64,000 nt of DNA from Pseudoxanthomonas sp. JBR18 (GTDB taxonomy: Bacteria; Pseudomonadota; Gammaproteobacteria; Xanthomonadales; Xanthomonadaceae): contig NZ_CP116339.1 of assembly GCF_028198165.1 (NCBI RefSeq), positions 620,001 through 684,000 of the forward strand. The letters are read 5' to 3'. Numbering within the stretch: the first letter of the stretch is position 1; each line of letters opens with the position of its first letter. The notes under the pieces were generated by a model. It had not been told where the DNA came from. It did no database searches and worked only from the letters and a program-made list of their open reading frames with translations. Below, in pieces: positions 1 to 9,485 of this stretch. Position numbers and translations under genes: made by a program.

Positions 1-499
1 GGCCGACGAACACCAGCGCCAGCGCGATGCCCGCCGGCTTGAACGCCACGTCGAGCCCAATCGCGGCCAGTGGCGCGCCCAGCCAGCCCGAAGGCGCATA
101 CAGGGTGGCCAGTGCGATGCCGGCCACCGCGGTGGGCAAGGCAAACGGCAGGTCGATCATCGCATCGAGCAGGCGGCGCCCGGGAAAGCGATAGCGCACC
201 AGCACCCAGGCGGTGAGCGTGCCGAACACCAGGTTGACCAGCGCCGCGCCCAGCGCCAGGCCGAAGCTGAGCCTGTAGGCGGCCAGCGCGCGCTCACTGG
301 TGGCGATGCGCCACACCTCGGCCCAGGGAATCCCGGCCACCTTGATCAGGGCCGCGGCGATGGGCAGCACCACGATCAGCCCCAGCCAGGCCAGGGTCAG
401 GCCCAGGGTCAGGCCAAAGCCGGGATGCACGCGGTGCACGCCTCGCCCACCGGCGCGCGAGGCGCCAGGGACGTCGGAGGAAACGGCAGTGATGTTCAT
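1..499 (-). CDS. cysT: Sulfate/thiosulfate ABC transporter permease CysT (CysU), 3' end outside window
   Basis: The gene reads from an ATG at 499 down to the window edge without a stop, giving about 166 residues of the N-terminal part of an inner-membrane permease. The start MNITAVSS is followed by a hydrophobic segment (about residues 28-55) and two or three more membrane spans; the stretch RRLLDAMIDLPFALPTAVAG is typical of CysT. Such permeases form the channel for periplasmic sulfate, paired with CysW and energised by CysA. It begins 30 bases after the sulfate-binding protein stop in the same direction, so it belongs to the cysA-sbp-cysT operon. The C-terminal half, including the EAA loop that contacts the ATPase, lies outside the window. 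Confidence 0.9.
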   Translation of the reverse strand, partial: MNITAVSSDVPGASRAGGRGVHRVHPGFGLTLGLTLAWLGLIVVLPIAAALIKVAGIPWAEVWRIATSERALAAYRLSFGLALGAALVNLVFGTLTAWVLVRYRFPGRRLLDAMIDLPFALPTAVAGIALATLYAPSGWLGAPLAAIGLDVAFKPAGIALALVFVG

Positions 500-529
500 G
501 GCGAGCGCGGCGGCCTGCAGAGCACGCGC

Positions 530-1597
530 CTAGGGCGCGCGCGCGGCGAAGATGCGATCGAACTGCCCGCCATCGGCGAAGTGCTCGGCCTGGGCCCGCT
601 TCCAGCCACCAAACATCTCATCGACGGTGAACAGGCCCATCTGCGGGAATTCGGCCGCGTGCCGGGCCAGGACGTCGGCCTGGCGCGGACGGAAGTGGTG
701 CTCGGCGGCCAGCTCCTGCCCTTGCGGCGAGTAGAGGTATTGCAGGTACTCGCGCGCCAGCGTCTCGGTGCCGTGCTGGCGCGCGACCTTGTCCACCACC
801 GCCACGCTCGGCTCGGCCAGGATGCTGGTGCTGGGCCGCACGATCTCGTACTGGTCGCTGCCGAATTCCTGCAGCACCAGCAGCGCCTCGTTCTCCCAGG
901 CCAGCAGCACATCGCCGATGCCGCGCTGGACGAAGGTCGTCGTCGCCCCGCGCGCGCCGGTGTCGAGCACCGGCACCGACTTGAACAGCCGGGTCATGTA
1001 GGCCTGCGCGTCGGCCTGGCTGCCGCCGCGCTTGAGCACCGAGCCCCACGCGGCCAGGTAGTTCCAACGCGCGCCACCGGAGGTCTTGGGATTGGGGGTG
1101 ACCACGGCCACGCCGTCGCGGCCCAGGTCGGTCCAGTCACGGATGTGCTTGGGATTGCCCCGGCGCACCACGAACACCACGGTCGAGGTGTACGGCGCAC
1201 TGTTGTCGGGCAGCCTGGACTGCCAGTTGGCATCGACCAGGCCGTGGTCGACCAGGGCATCCACGTCCGAGGCCAGCGCCAGGGTGACCACGTCGGCCTC
1301 CAGGCCGTCGATCACCGAACGCGCCTGCTTGCCCGAGCCGCCGTGGGACATGCGCAGCGTCGGCGCGCTGCCATGCTCAGCCTGGTAATGCTGGACGAAG
1401 GCCTTGTTGAAGGCCGCGTAGAACTCGCGGGTGGGGTCGTAGCTGACGTTGAGCAGGGTGACGTCGGCCGCCGCCTTGGTGGCCGGCTTGGCCGCTTCGC
1501 CAGGGGCCGGCGCATCCCCGCCGCAGGCGGACAGCACCAGGCTCAGACCGGCGCCAAGCGCGGCCAGGGAGAGGCGACGGATCAGGGGGAAGGTCAT
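530..1597 (-). CDS. sbp: Sulfate-binding protein (Sbp/CysP family), predicted lipoprotein
   Basis: This 355-residue protein is a periplasmic sulfate or thiosulfate receptor for the ABC importer. The N-terminus carries a signal with a lipobox LSAC ending at Cys25, so it should be lipid-anchored rather than freely soluble as in the E. coli proteins. Family signatures include [40 protein letters not shown] and [20 protein letters not shown], which hold the anion-binding loop. Its ATG overlaps the cysA stop (ATGA), which fixes the start and indicates translational coupling. Family assignment is secure; the choice between sulfate and thiosulfate preference cannot be made from sequence. Confidence 0.93.
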   Translation of the reverse strand: MTFPLIRRLSLAALGAGLSLVLSACGGDAPAPGEAAKPATKAAADVTLLNVSYDPTREFYAAFNKAFVQHYQAEHGSAPTLRMSHGGSGKQARSVIDGLEADVVTLALASDVDALVDHGLVDANWQSRLPDNSAPYTSTVVFVVRRGNPKHIRDWTDLGRDGVAVVTPNPKTSGGARWNYLAAWGSVLKRGGSQADAQAYMTRLFKSVPVLDTGARGATTTFVQRGIGDVLLAWENEALLVLQEFGSDQYEIVRPSTSILAEPSVAVVDKVARQHGTETLAREYLQYLYSPQGQELAAEHHFRPRQADVLARHAAEFPQMGLFTVDEMFGGWKRAQAEHFADGGQFDRIFAARAP

Positions 1598-3534
1598 GGG
1601 GTATTCCTGTCGACAAGCGCCGCCTGCGCGGCAAGGGGAACAGCGGTGCGCCCGTGCAGCGCGCTGCTGGTGGGGGCCAACCCCAGGTCGGCTTCGTCGG
1701 GCTGCACGATCAGCCAGGTCCAGCGCCCGGCCAGCGCCTGGATCCAGGTCTGCTGACGCGGACCCAGGCCGGCACGCGGCCCCAGGTCCAGCACGGTCAA
1801 GGCGGCGGCGGGATCCAGGGCAGCGCCGGGGCCGGCATCGACCTTGGCCGTGGCCGTGGCCGTGGCCGTGGTGCCCAGGGTGGTGAAGGGAATCCGGCGC
1901 AGGGTCAGGGCATCGCGCCAGCGCTGCGGCGGCGCCGTCGCCGCCGGGGGCGGCAGGTGCCCGTCCAGGTCGCGCACCTCCACCCGCGCGCCCAGGCGCT
2001 CGGCGATCTCGGCCGGCAGCTCCAGCTCCGGCTGGGCGCTGGAAAACGCCCGCAGCAACATCGACCAGTGCCCGCCTTCCGGCCAGGCCGCCGGCGCATC
2101 GCCGGCCAGCAGGACATGGCGCAGGTCGCGTTCGGCCAGCAGGTCCAACAAGCGCGGGCCATGGGCCAGGCTGGCCGGCAGCACCACCAGGTCATAGCGC
2201 TCGCCGTCCAGGTGGGCGCGCGCGGCCTGCCACAGGTCCAGCCCCACCGAGCCGGTGTCCACCAGCTTCAGATCGCCGGCGAAGGACTGGCGGAACTGTT
2301 CCAGCGGCTGCCGCAGCTGCGCATCGCTCACCGCGCCGCCCAGCACGGTGAGCAGCGCGTGCTGGCGCTCGCCCCAATGCAGCAGCGCGGTGGCCAGCGC
2401 GCGTCCATCGCGGGTCGCGTCGGCCAGGACCAGCACGCGCAGATCCGGCTGCGACACCGCATGCAGGGCGCGCACGCAGACCGACACCCGGTCGCCCGGC
2501 TGCACCGGCATCAGGCGCGCTTCCTCCATCGAGCGCAGGGCCTCGATGCGATAGCGGCGCCCGCCCGCCTCAGGCTGGACCGGGTCAATGGCATCCAGCT
2601 CCAGGTAGACCCGTTCGCTGGCGCCCAGGTACTCGGCGCGCTTGACCAGCGCCTCGCGCACGAATCGCCCCGGCGCCGAAGCCGGCTCGCGGTCCGGCTC
2701 GTCCAGCCACAGTTCCTCCGGGCGCAACAGCACCTTGACCCGCTGCGGGATCGCATCGTCGGCCGGCCGGTCGCCTTCCAGGCGCACCCGCACCCCGCCG
2801 GGGGTCAGCTCGCCGGGCAACAGGTTGGCGCGCCCGACGAAGCCGGCCACGAACTCGGTGCGTGGCGCGCGATAGAGCTGCTGCGGCAGTCCCTGCTCCA
2901 ACAGGCGACCGCGGTGCAGGACCATGATCCGGTCGGCCACCGAGAACGCTTCTTCCTGGTCATGGGTGACAAACACCGCCGTGGTGCCGATGCGCTTGAG
3001 CACCTCGCGCAGGCCCTGGCGCAGGTCCTGGCGGATGCGTGCGTCGAGTGCGCCGAAGGGCTCGTCCAGCAGCAGCAGGCGCGGCTGGTGCGCCAGCGCC
3101 CTGGCCAGTGCGGTGCGCTGGCGCTGTCCGCCGGAGAGCTGGCCGGGATACTTGCGCGCGCTGCCGCCCAGACCGACCAACTCCAGCAGTTCGTCGCGGC
3201 GACGCTGACGGGTGAGACGGTCGACCTTGCGCACGCGCAGGGCGAACTCGACGTTGTCGGCCACGGTGAGGTGCTCGAACAAGGCGTAGTGCTGGAACAC
3301 GAAGCCCAGGTCACGCTCGCGCGGCGGCAGCGTGGTCACATCCTGCCCGTCCACGCGCACCGTGCCGCTCTCGGCGCCAGCCAGCCCGGCGATCACCCGC
3401 AAGATGGTGCTCTTGCCGCTTCCCGAAGGCCCGAGCAGGGCGACCAGTTCACCATCGTCCACGCGAAAGCTCACGTCGTGGACGACCGCGCGGCCCGCGT
3501 AACGCTTGGTCAGATGGGAGACGTCCAGGGACAT
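1594..3534 (-). CDS. cysA: Sulfate ABC transporter ATP-binding protein CysA with a long C-terminal extension
   Basis: The protein has 646 residues, nearly twice the usual 330-360. Residues 1-240 are a standard ABC ATPase: Walker [10 protein letters not shown] near 35-43, signature LSGGQ at 133-137, Walker [13 protein letters not shown] near 153-164. A TOBE-like regulatory region follows to about residue 355. The remaining 290 residues are not part of normal CysA; they contain alternating hydrophobic strands and helices such as [20 protein letters not shown] that recall a universal-stress/HUP fold, without a clear ATP-binding glycine motif. A low-complexity run of Thr-Ala pairs lies near residue 560. 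It is the first gene of the operon and is coupled to sbp by an ATGA overlap. Confidence 0.92.
   Translation of the reverse strand: MSLDVSHLTKRYAGRAVVHDVSFRVDDGELVALLGPSGSGKSTILRVIAGLAGAESGTVRVDGQDVTTLPPRERDLGFVFQHYALFEHLTVADNVEFALRVRKVDRLTRQRRRDELLELVGLGGSARKYPGQLSGGQRQRTALARALAHQPRLLLLDEPFGALDARIRQDLRQGLREVLKRIGTTAVFVTHDQEEAFSVADRIMVLHRGRLLEQGLPQQLYRAPRTEFVAGFVGRANLLPGELTPGGVRVRLEGDRPADDAIPQRVKVLLRPEELWLDEPDREPASAPGRFVREALVKRAEYLGASERVYLELDAIDPVQPEAGGRRYRIEALRSMEEARLMPVQPGDRVSVCVRALHAVSQPDLRVLVLADATRDGRALATALLHWGERQHALLTVLGGAVSDAQLRQPLEQFRQSFAGDLKLVDTGSVGLDLWQAARAHLDGERYDLVVLPASLAHGPRLLDLLAERDLRHVLLAGDAPAAWPEGGHWSMLLRAFSSAQPELELPAEIAERLGARVEVRDLDGHLPPPAATAPPQRWRDALTLRRIPFTTLGTTATATATAKVDAGPGAALDPAAALTVLDLGPRAGLGPRQQTWIQALAGRWTWLIVQPDEADLGLAPTSSALHGRTAVPLAAQAALVDRNTP
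1846..1869. repeat. Four tandem copies of a hexamer GGCCGT inside cysA
   Basis: Four perfect copies of GGCCGT lie in the C-terminal part of cysA and encode the Thr-Ala repeat on the minus strand. Because the unit is six bases, copy-number change would lengthen or shorten the linker without shifting the frame. Confidence 0.85.
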
Positions 3535-3652
3535 GGGCCGTCCAGGCTTGGCGTGGGGGATGGCCAGTGTCGACAGCGCCGGTCACGGCGTCAGTTGCGG
3601 CCCGGTTACGGCACGGTCACGGGTGCGCGCAGCGCCGATGGCAGAACGCGCC

Positions 3653-3682
3653 TTCACGCGGGCGCCGCGGTGCCGGGATAAT
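3653..3682 (+). promoter_or_regulatory. Candidate sigma-70 promoter for the YccS-family gene
   Basis: TTCACG at 3653-3658 and GATAAT at 3677-3682 are separated by 18 bases and sit 28 bases before the ATG at 3710. The match is good for a high-GC genome, but it is a pattern match only. Confidence 0.45.
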
Positions 3683-3709
3683 GCCGACTCCCTTGTCGCC
3701 TCCCCCCGC

Positions 3710-5929
3710 ATGTCCCGTACCGAATCGCGCCTGAGCCAGCTGTGGGCACACGAGAAGGCCAGTTATGGCCTGCGTGTGTTCATCGCCCTGGGCGTGGTCA
3801 TGGCCGTGTGCTGGAGCCGCGGCACGCTGCTGGCGATCCCCTCGCTGTTCCTGGGCATCATCGCCAGCGCCCTGGCCGAGACCGACGACAACTGGTGGGG
3901 GCGAACCAAGTCGGTGCTGCTGTCGCTGTTGTGCTTCGCCCTGGCCACCAGCGCGGTCAAGCTGCTCATGCCCTACCCGCTGGCCTTCGTGTCCAGCATG
4001 GCGGCGGCGACCTTCCTGCTGACCCTGCTGGGCGCGCTGGGCGAGCGCTATGCCTCGGTCGCGGTGGGCACGGTCAGCCTGTCGATCTACACGATGATCG
4101 TGATGGACCACGGCGCGCCGGTGGGCGAAAGTGCGCTGGCCTCGTGGCGCAACCCGGTCCTGCTGATGATCGGCGCGGCCTGGTACGGCGTGCTGTCGAT
4201 CGCCTGGGCCGCGCTGTTCGCCAACCGCCCGGTGCGCGAGCGCCTGGCCCGGCTGTTCCGCGAGCTGGGCCTGTTCCTGCGGCTCAAGGCCGACCTGTTC
4301 GAGCCGGTGCGCCAGGCCGACCAGCAGGCGCGGCGCTTGGCCCTGGCCCAGCAGAACGCCAAGGTGGTCGAGGCGCTCAACGCGGCCAAGACCGCGATCC
4401 TCAGCCGCTTCGGGCGCTCGGGCCGGCCGGGTGTGCAGTCCGGACTGTATTTCCGCCTGTATTACATGGCCCAGGACTTCCACGAGCGCGCCAGCTCCTC
4501 GCATTACCCCTATGAGGCGCTGACCGAGGCGTTCTTCCACAGCGACGTGCTGTATCGCTGCCAGCGCCTGCTGGCGCTGCAGGGCAAGGCCTGCGCGGCG
4601 CTGGCCACCGCCATCCGCATGCGCATCCCGTTCGAATACGGCGAGCGCACGCGCATCGCCACCGCCGACCTGGGCGAGTCGCTGGCCTTTCTGCGCGCTC
4701 AGCACAACCCGCAGTGGAACCGCCTGATCGGCTCGCTGGAACTGCTGGGCACCAACCTGCAGAGCATCGAGCGGCGCCTGGCCGAGACCGCGCTGGCCGA
4801 CACCACCAGCGAGGGCATCGACACCCGCCTGCGCGATTCCTCGCCGCACACGCTGCGCGAAATGGCCACGCGCCTTGCGGCACAGTTCACGCGCAAGTCG
4901 CTGCTGTTCCGCCATGGCCTGCGCATGGCCATCGCGCTGGCCGTGGGCTATGGCGTGCTGCGCGCGGTGCATCCCGAACACGGCTACTGGATCCTGCTGA
5001 CCACCGCGTTCGTGTGCCGGCCCAGCTACGGGGCCACGCGCCTGCGCCTGGTCCAGCGCGTGGCCGGCACGCTGGTCGGCCTGGGGATCACCTGGGCGAT
5101 GATGCAGCTGTTCCCGGACACCGAACTGCAGCTGCTGATCGCCCTGGCCTCGGCGCTGCTGTTCTTCGTGACCCGCACCGACCGCTACATGGTGGCCACC
5201 GCCGCCATCACCGTCATGGCGCTGTTGTGCTTCAACCTGCTGGGCAACGGCTTCCTGCTGCTGTGGCCGCGCCTGCTGGACACACTGATCGGCTGCGCCA
5301 TCGCCGCGGGCGCCTCGCTGCTGATCCTGCCGGACTGGCAGGGCCGGCGCCTGCACCTGGTGATGGGCAGCGTGGTCCAGGCCTGCCAGCGCTACCTGGA
5401 CGAAGTGCTGGCCCAGTACCGGGGGCGTGGTGGCGACGACCTGGGCTATCGCATCGCCCGGCGCGACATGCACAACGCCGATGCCGCCCTGTCCGCGGCG
5501 CTGGCCAACATGGTGCGCGAGCCAGGCTTCCTGCGCGGCAACCTGGAGGCGGGCTTCCGCTTCCTGGCGCTGTCCAACACCTTGCTGGGCTATCTGTCGG
5601 CACTGGGCGCACATCGCGCCGCGCTGGCACCGCATCCCGACGATGCCCTGGTCGACCAGGCCGGCCAGCGCCTGCACCTGGCCCTGGTCACCCTGCACGA
5701 GGCCTTGTCCGCGCGGCGCCCGCTGCCGCAGGACCTGGAGGCTGGCACGCCCGAGCTGGCCGATACGCTGGAACAGATGCCCGAGGACATCGACGGCAAG
5801 CAGCGCCTGCTGCGCACCCAGTTGGCCCTGGTGCTGCGCCTGCTGCCCAAGCTGCGCGCGGCCGCCGATGAGGTGATTTCCGGCCCGGCCGTCGAACCTG
5901 AAACCCCGCCACGGGCCGCGACGGCCTGA
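3710..5929 (+). CDS. yccS: YccS/FUSC-family inner-membrane protein
   Basis: This 739-residue protein has the duplicated layout of the YccS/YhfK branch of the FUSC (fusaric acid resistance, AaeB-like) family: a block of membrane helices near residues 20-180, a soluble helical region to about 400 and a second membrane block to about 540, then a cytoplasmic helical tail. The open frame extends upstream to 3506, but the ATG at 3710 (MSRTESRL) follows a plausible promoter and gives the usual N-terminus just before the first membrane helix. Related proteins are assumed to be aromatic-acid or small-molecule efflux components; the substrate is unknown. It is divergent from cysA and shows no operon partner. 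Confidence 0.82.
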   Translation: MSRTESRLSQLWAHEKASYGLRVFIALGVVMAVCWSRGTLLAIPSLFLGIIASALAETDDNWWGRTKSVLLSLLCFALATSAVKLLMPYPLAFVSSMAAATFLLTLLGALGERYASVAVGTVSLSIYTMIVMDHGAPVGESALASWRNPVLLMIGAAWYGVLSIAWAALFANRPVRERLARLFRELGLFLRLKADLFEPVRQADQQARRLALAQQNAKVVEALNAAKTAILSRFGRSGRPGVQSGLYFRLYYMAQDFHERASSSHYPYEALTEAFFHSDVLYRCQRLLALQGKACAALATAIRMRIPFEYGERTRIATADLGESLAFLRAQHNPQWNRLIGSLELLGTNLQSIERRLAETALADTTSEGIDTRLRDSSPHTLREMATRLAAQFTRKSLLFRHGLRMAIALAVGYGVLRAVHPEHGYWILLTTAFVCRPSYGATRLRLVQRVAGTLVGLGITWAMMQLFPDTELQLLIALASALLFFVTRTDRYMVATAAITVMALLCFNLLGNGFLLLWPRLLDTLIGCAIAAGASLLILPDWQGRRLHLVMGSVVQACQRYLDEVLAQYRGRGGDDLGYRIARRDMHNADAALSAALANMVREPGFLRGNLEAGFRFLALSNTLLGYLSALGAHRAALAPHPDDALVDQAGQRLHLALVTLHEALSARRPLPQDLEAGTPELADTLEQMPEDIDGKQRLLRTQLALVLRLLPKLRAAADEVISGPAVEPETPPRAATA

Positions 5930-6219
5930 AGCGTCGGCGGCCGCGGCGCATCATCGGACGGTCTGAGGTCGCGCCGCTGCGCCTGCGGCTTTGGGCGAGG
6001 CGGGCTCGAGTGTTCGGCGAGAACTGCAATGTTCTTGCGATCCCAGCACCGCGCGTTGTGCTGCTGTACCGCCAGCTGATCGACGAACAGCCGCCCGGCC
6101 TCAGCTCATCGCCCGCGTGATCTGTACCTGGCCTCCACCGCGGATGCGACAGGCTGGGCCGTCCTGGTCGATGGTGGCGGCGCCATCGCCTGCTTTCCCA
6201 CGCTCTCAAAGGAGTCCCC

Positions 6220-7014
6220 ATGAACATCGATCTTTCCGGAAAGACCGCGCTGGTCACCGCCTCCACCGGTGGCATCGGCCATGCCATCGCCTACGGCCTG
6301 TCCGAATCCGGCGCCCACGTGATCGTCAACGGCCGCAGCCAGGCCAGCGTGGACGCCGCGCTGGACAAGCTCGCCAAGGCGCTGCCCACCGCGCGTTTCA
6401 CCGGCCTGCCCGCCGATTTGTCCGATGCCGCGCAGACCGAGACCTTGATCCAGGCGTTGCCCCAGGTGGACATCCTGGTCAACAACGCCGGGGTCTTCGG
6501 GCAGATGGATTACTTCGCCACCGATGACGCCGAGTGGGAGCGCTACTGGCAGACCAACGTGATGAGCGGCGTGCGCCTGTCGCGTGCGCTGCTGCCGGGC
6601 ATGGTCGAGCGCGGCTGGGGCCGGGTGGTGTTCATCTCGTCCGAGTCGGGACGCAACATCCCGGCCGACATGATCCATTACGGGGTGTCCAAGACCGCCC
6701 AGCTCTCGCTTTCGCGCGGCCTGGCCAAGCGCGTGGCCGGCAGCGGGGTGACGGTCAATGCGGTGCTGCCCGGGCCGACGCTGTCCGACGGCTTTGCCGC
6801 GATGATGCAGGACGAGGTCGCGCGCACCGGCAAGTCGCTGGAGGAACTGGGCAAGGCGTTCGTCATGACCCACCGGCCCTCTTCGGTCATCCAGCGCCCC
6901 GCGACGGTCGAGGAAGTCGCCAACATGGTGGTCTATGTCTGTTCCGCACAGGCCTCGGCCACCTCCGGCGCGGCGCTGCGCGTGGACGGCGGGGTGGTCG
7001 ACGATATCGTCTGA
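6220..7014 (+). CDS. SDR-family NAD(P)-dependent oxidoreductase
   Basis: This 264-residue protein is a classical short-chain dehydrogenase/reductase. It shows the cofactor loop TASTGGIG near residues 13-20, NNAG in the middle of the Rossmann fold, a Ser-rich strand FISSES and the catalytic pair in YGVSK (Tyr about 154, Lys about 158), and a C-terminal ASATSGAALRVDGG typical of the family. A strong ribosome site AAAGGAG precedes the ATG at 6220. The substrate cannot be predicted. It is followed 78 bases later by the LplT-PlsC fusion, but a functional link is not evident. The 290 bases before it contain no convincing gene or element. Confidence 0.88.
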   Translation: MNIDLSGKTALVTASTGGIGHAIAYGLSESGAHVIVNGRSQASVDAALDKLAKALPTARFTGLPADLSDAAQTETLIQALPQVDILVNNAGVFGQMDYFATDDAEWERYWQTNVMSGVRLSRALLPGMVERGWGRVVFISSESGRNIPADMIHYGVSKTAQLSLSRGLAKRVAGSGVTVNAVLPGPTLSDGFAAMMQDEVARTGKSLEELGKAFVMTHRPSSVIQRPATVEEVANMVVYVCSAQASATSGAALRVDGGVVDDIV

Positions 7015-7092
7015 TGCCCGATGCCGCGCGGCGGCTTTGCCGAAGCCGCCGCGATGGCCTAGGCTGCGCCCAGCTTTCGCACGGAATCGCGC

Positions 7093-8982
7093 ATGTCGTC
7101 GGGCCACAACCAGTTCCAGCTGCTCCGGCAGCGCCGCTTCCTGCCGTTCTTCGCCGTCCAGTGCTTCGGCGCGCTCAACGACAACGTGTATCGGCAGGCG
7201 ATCATCGGCCTGCTGTTCTGGCTGGGCATCGACCCGGCCCAGCGCACGCTTTACACCAACCTGGCGCCGGCGTTGTTCATCCTGCCGTACTTCCTGTTCT
7301 CCTCCATCGCCGGCCAGTTCGCCGAGAAACTGGAGAAGCAGCGTCTGATCGTGATCACCACCACGATGGAGATCGCCATCATGTCGCTGGCGGCGGTCGG
7401 CTTCTTGACCCAGAACATGGTCGTGCTGCTCATCGCGCTGTTCTGCACCGGACTGCAGTCCACGCTGTTCGGTCCAGTGAAGTATTCGATCCTGCCCTCG
7501 GTGCTCAAGCCCGAGGAACTCACCGGTGGCAACGGGCTGGTGGAGATGGGCACGTCCATCTCGATCCTGGTCGGGATGATCTTCGGCGGGCTGATCTTCC
7601 AGCTGGCCGGCACGCATGGGCCGATCGCGGCGGCCACCGCGGTGATCGCCCTGGCGGTGACCGGCAATCTGGTCGCGCGCCAGATTCCGCACGTGGATGC
7701 CGGCGCGCCGGGGCTCAAGCCCAACTGGAACCTACTGTCCGAATCGCTGGCGATCATGCGCCTGGCGCGCAAGCAGCTGGCGGTGCGCAACGCGATCCTG
7801 GGCGTGTCGTGGTTCTGGTTCATCGGCACGGTGCTGACCGCGCAGCTGCCGACCTATGCGGAAGTGAATCTGGGCGGGCAGCCGTCGCTGTATATCTTCG
7901 CCCTGGCGCTGTTCTCCATCGGCACCGGCACCGGCTCGCTGCTGTGCGAGAAGCTCTCCGGGCGCACCGTGGAGATCGGCCTGGTGCCGCTGGGCGCGTT
8001 CGGCATCAGCGCGTTCCTGCTGGACCTGTACTTCGCTCGTCCCGGCGCGGCCACGCAGAGCGGGCTGACGGTGATGCACTTCCTGCAGGCACCGGGCAGC
8101 TGGCGCATCTGCATCGACCTGGTCGGCATCGGCCTGTTCACCGGGTTCTTCGTGGTGCCGCTGTTCGCGCTGATCCAGAGCCGCACCCCGCGCGAGGAAC
8201 TCTCCCGCGTGATCGCCGGGGTCAACATCCAGAACTCGCTGTTCATCGTGATCGCCGCCGGGCTGGGCATTGCGTTGCAGCGGTTCCTGGGCTGGTCGAT
8301 CCCGCAGGTGTTCCTGGCCCTGGCCATCGCCAACGCAGTGGTCGCGGTATGGATCTTCTCGATCGTGCCCGAGTTCCTGATGCGGTTCCTGAGCTGGGTC
8401 ATGGTCCGTGCGCTGTATCGGCTGGAGCTGCATGGCATCGAGGACCAGGTCCCGGACGAAGGCCCGGCGGTGATCGTGTGCAACCACGTCAGCTACATGG
8501 ACGCACTGATCCTCTCGGCGGCGATTCCGCGTCCTGTCCACTTCGTCATGTACTACAAGATCTTCAACATCCCGGGCATGCACTGGATCTTCCGCCACGC
8601 CAAGGCCATCCCCATCGCCGGGGCGCACGAGGACCCCGAACTGATGCGGGCGGCCTTCGAGAAGATCGACGCAGCGCTGGCCGAAGGCGAGCTGGTCGGC
8701 ATCTTCCCCGAGGGCGCCCTGACCCGCGATGGCGACATCGCCGCGTTCAAGTCCGGCGTGGAGAAGATCCTGCAGCGTCGGCCAGTGCCGGTGGTGCCGA
8801 TGGCCCTGCGCGGCATGTGGGCCAGCATGTGGTCGCGGCGCGACTCGCGTCTGCGCCGCATGCGTGTGCCGCGCCGCTTCCGCGCCCACATCGAGGTGGC
8901 CGCCGCGCCACCCATGCCGGCCCAGAGCGATGCCGCATCACTGGAAGCGGCGGTGCGCGATCTGCGCGGGGATCGCGCCTGA
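7093..8982 (+). CDS. Fused lysophospholipid transporter (MFS, LplT-like) and 1-acylglycerophosphate acyltransferase (PlsC-like)
   Basis: The 629-residue protein joins an MFS transporter domain (about residues 10-415, beginning FFAVQCFGALNDNVYRQA as in LplT) to a PlsC acyltransferase domain. The acyltransferase motifs are present: NHVSYMD near residue 464, containing the catalytic His and Asp, and FPEG near 538. In E. coli LplT flips lysophospholipids inward and the separate Aas protein re-acylates them with PlsC-like and acyl-ACP synthetase domains. Here flipping and acylation appear fused while the AMP-binding synthetase domain is absent, so the acyl donor must come from elsewhere. A role in membrane lipid repair is inferred. 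Confidence 0.88.
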   Translation: MSSGHNQFQLLRQRRFLPFFAVQCFGALNDNVYRQAIIGLLFWLGIDPAQRTLYTNLAPALFILPYFLFSSIAGQFAEKLEKQRLIVITTTMEIAIMSLAAVGFLTQNMVVLLIALFCTGLQSTLFGPVKYSILPSVLKPEELTGGNGLVEMGTSISILVGMIFGGLIFQLAGTHGPIAAATAVIALAVTGNLVARQIPHVDAGAPGLKPNWNLLSESLAIMRLARKQLAVRNAILGVSWFWFIGTVLTAQLPTYAEVNLGGQPSLYIFALALFSIGTGTGSLLCEKLSGRTVEIGLVPLGAFGISAFLLDLYFARPGAATQSGLTVMHFLQAPGSWRICIDLVGIGLFTGFFVVPLFALIQSRTPREELSRVIAGVNIQNSLFIVIAAGLGIALQRFLGWSIPQVFLALAIANAVVAVWIFSIVPEFLMRFLSWVMVRALYRLELHGIEDQVPDEGPAVIVCNHVSYMDALILSAAIPRPVHFVMYYKIFNIPGMHWIFRHAKAIPIAGAHEDPELMRAAFEKIDAALAEGELVGIFPEGALTRDGDIAAFKSGVEKILQRRPVPVVPMALRGMWASMWSRRDSRLRRMRVPRRFRAHIEVAAAPPMPAQSDAASLEAAVRDLRGDRA

Positions 8983-9056
8983 GTCAAGCTGAATGGGTGG
9001 GCGAACCCGGGCTGCTGCTCTAGACTCGGACCTTCACTTACTGGGGAGTTAAGAGG

Positions 9057-9485
9057 ATGAGCACGATTCCGCCGCCACCCGGCCCGCCGATGCCGCCGAG
9101 CGATCCGCCGCCGGTCAGCCCACCGCCGCAGCAGCCACCGCCGTACACCCCGCCGCCGCAGGCGGCCGCACCGGGGCCGATTCCCAACCACCTGGTGTGG
9201 GCGATCATCGCCACGGTCTTCAGCCTGTGCCTGTGCTGTGGCATCCCGGGCCTGATCACCGGCATCGTGGCCATCGTGTTCGCCGCCAAGGTCAATGGCC
9301 TGCTGGCCGCGGGCGACTTCGACGGTGCGTTGCGCGCTTCCAAGAACGCCAAGACCTGGGCCATCGTCACCACCGTCCTGGCCGCGATCGGCCTGCTGTG
9401 GACGGTCTACAGCCTGACCCTGGGCCACGGCATGGCCGAGTACCAGATGATGATGGAACAGATCAAGGCGCAGTCCGGCCGGTGA
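9057..9485 (+). CDS. CD225/dispanin-family small membrane protein
   Basis: This 142-residue protein has a proline-rich cytoplasmic N-terminus (residues 1-42) followed by two membrane segments (about 46-72 and 100-122). The sequence from NHLVWAIIATVFSLCLCC through IVFAAKVNGLLAAGDF and the conserved ASKNAKTW linker matches the CD225/dispanin family, related to vertebrate interferon-induced transmembrane proteins. Bacterial members are common but mostly uncharacterised. The ribosome site GGGGAG lies upstream. Its TGA overlaps the GTG of the DUF2752 gene, so the two are translated together. Confidence 0.85.
   Translation: MSTIPPPPGPPMPPSDPPPVSPPPQQPPPYTPPPQAAAPGPIPNHLVWAIIATVFSLCLCCGIPGLITGIVAIVFAAKVNGLLAAGDFDGALRASKNAKTWAIVTTVLAAIGLLWTVYSLTLGHGMAEYQMMMEQIKAQSGR

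Noticed and set aside
425..1756. Long plus-strand open frame opposite sbp and cysA
   Set aside because: It is an antisense shadow of well-supported genes in high-GC DNA and its translation is low-complexity.
1846..1869. Phase-variable repeat in cysA
   Set aside because: The unit is six bases, so slippage would not change the reading frame.
3506..3709. N-terminal extension of the YccS-like gene
   Set aside because: The sequence overlaps cysA and a promoter, and it lacks membrane or family features.
5930..6219. Possible remnant coding fragment before the SDR gene
   Set aside because: Short frames there have no recognisable family match or ribosome site, so nothing is called.
6106..7692. Long minus-strand frame opposite the SDR and LplT-PlsC genes
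   Set aside because: Composition is that of an antisense shadow, with many His, Gly, Arg and Gln and no domain.
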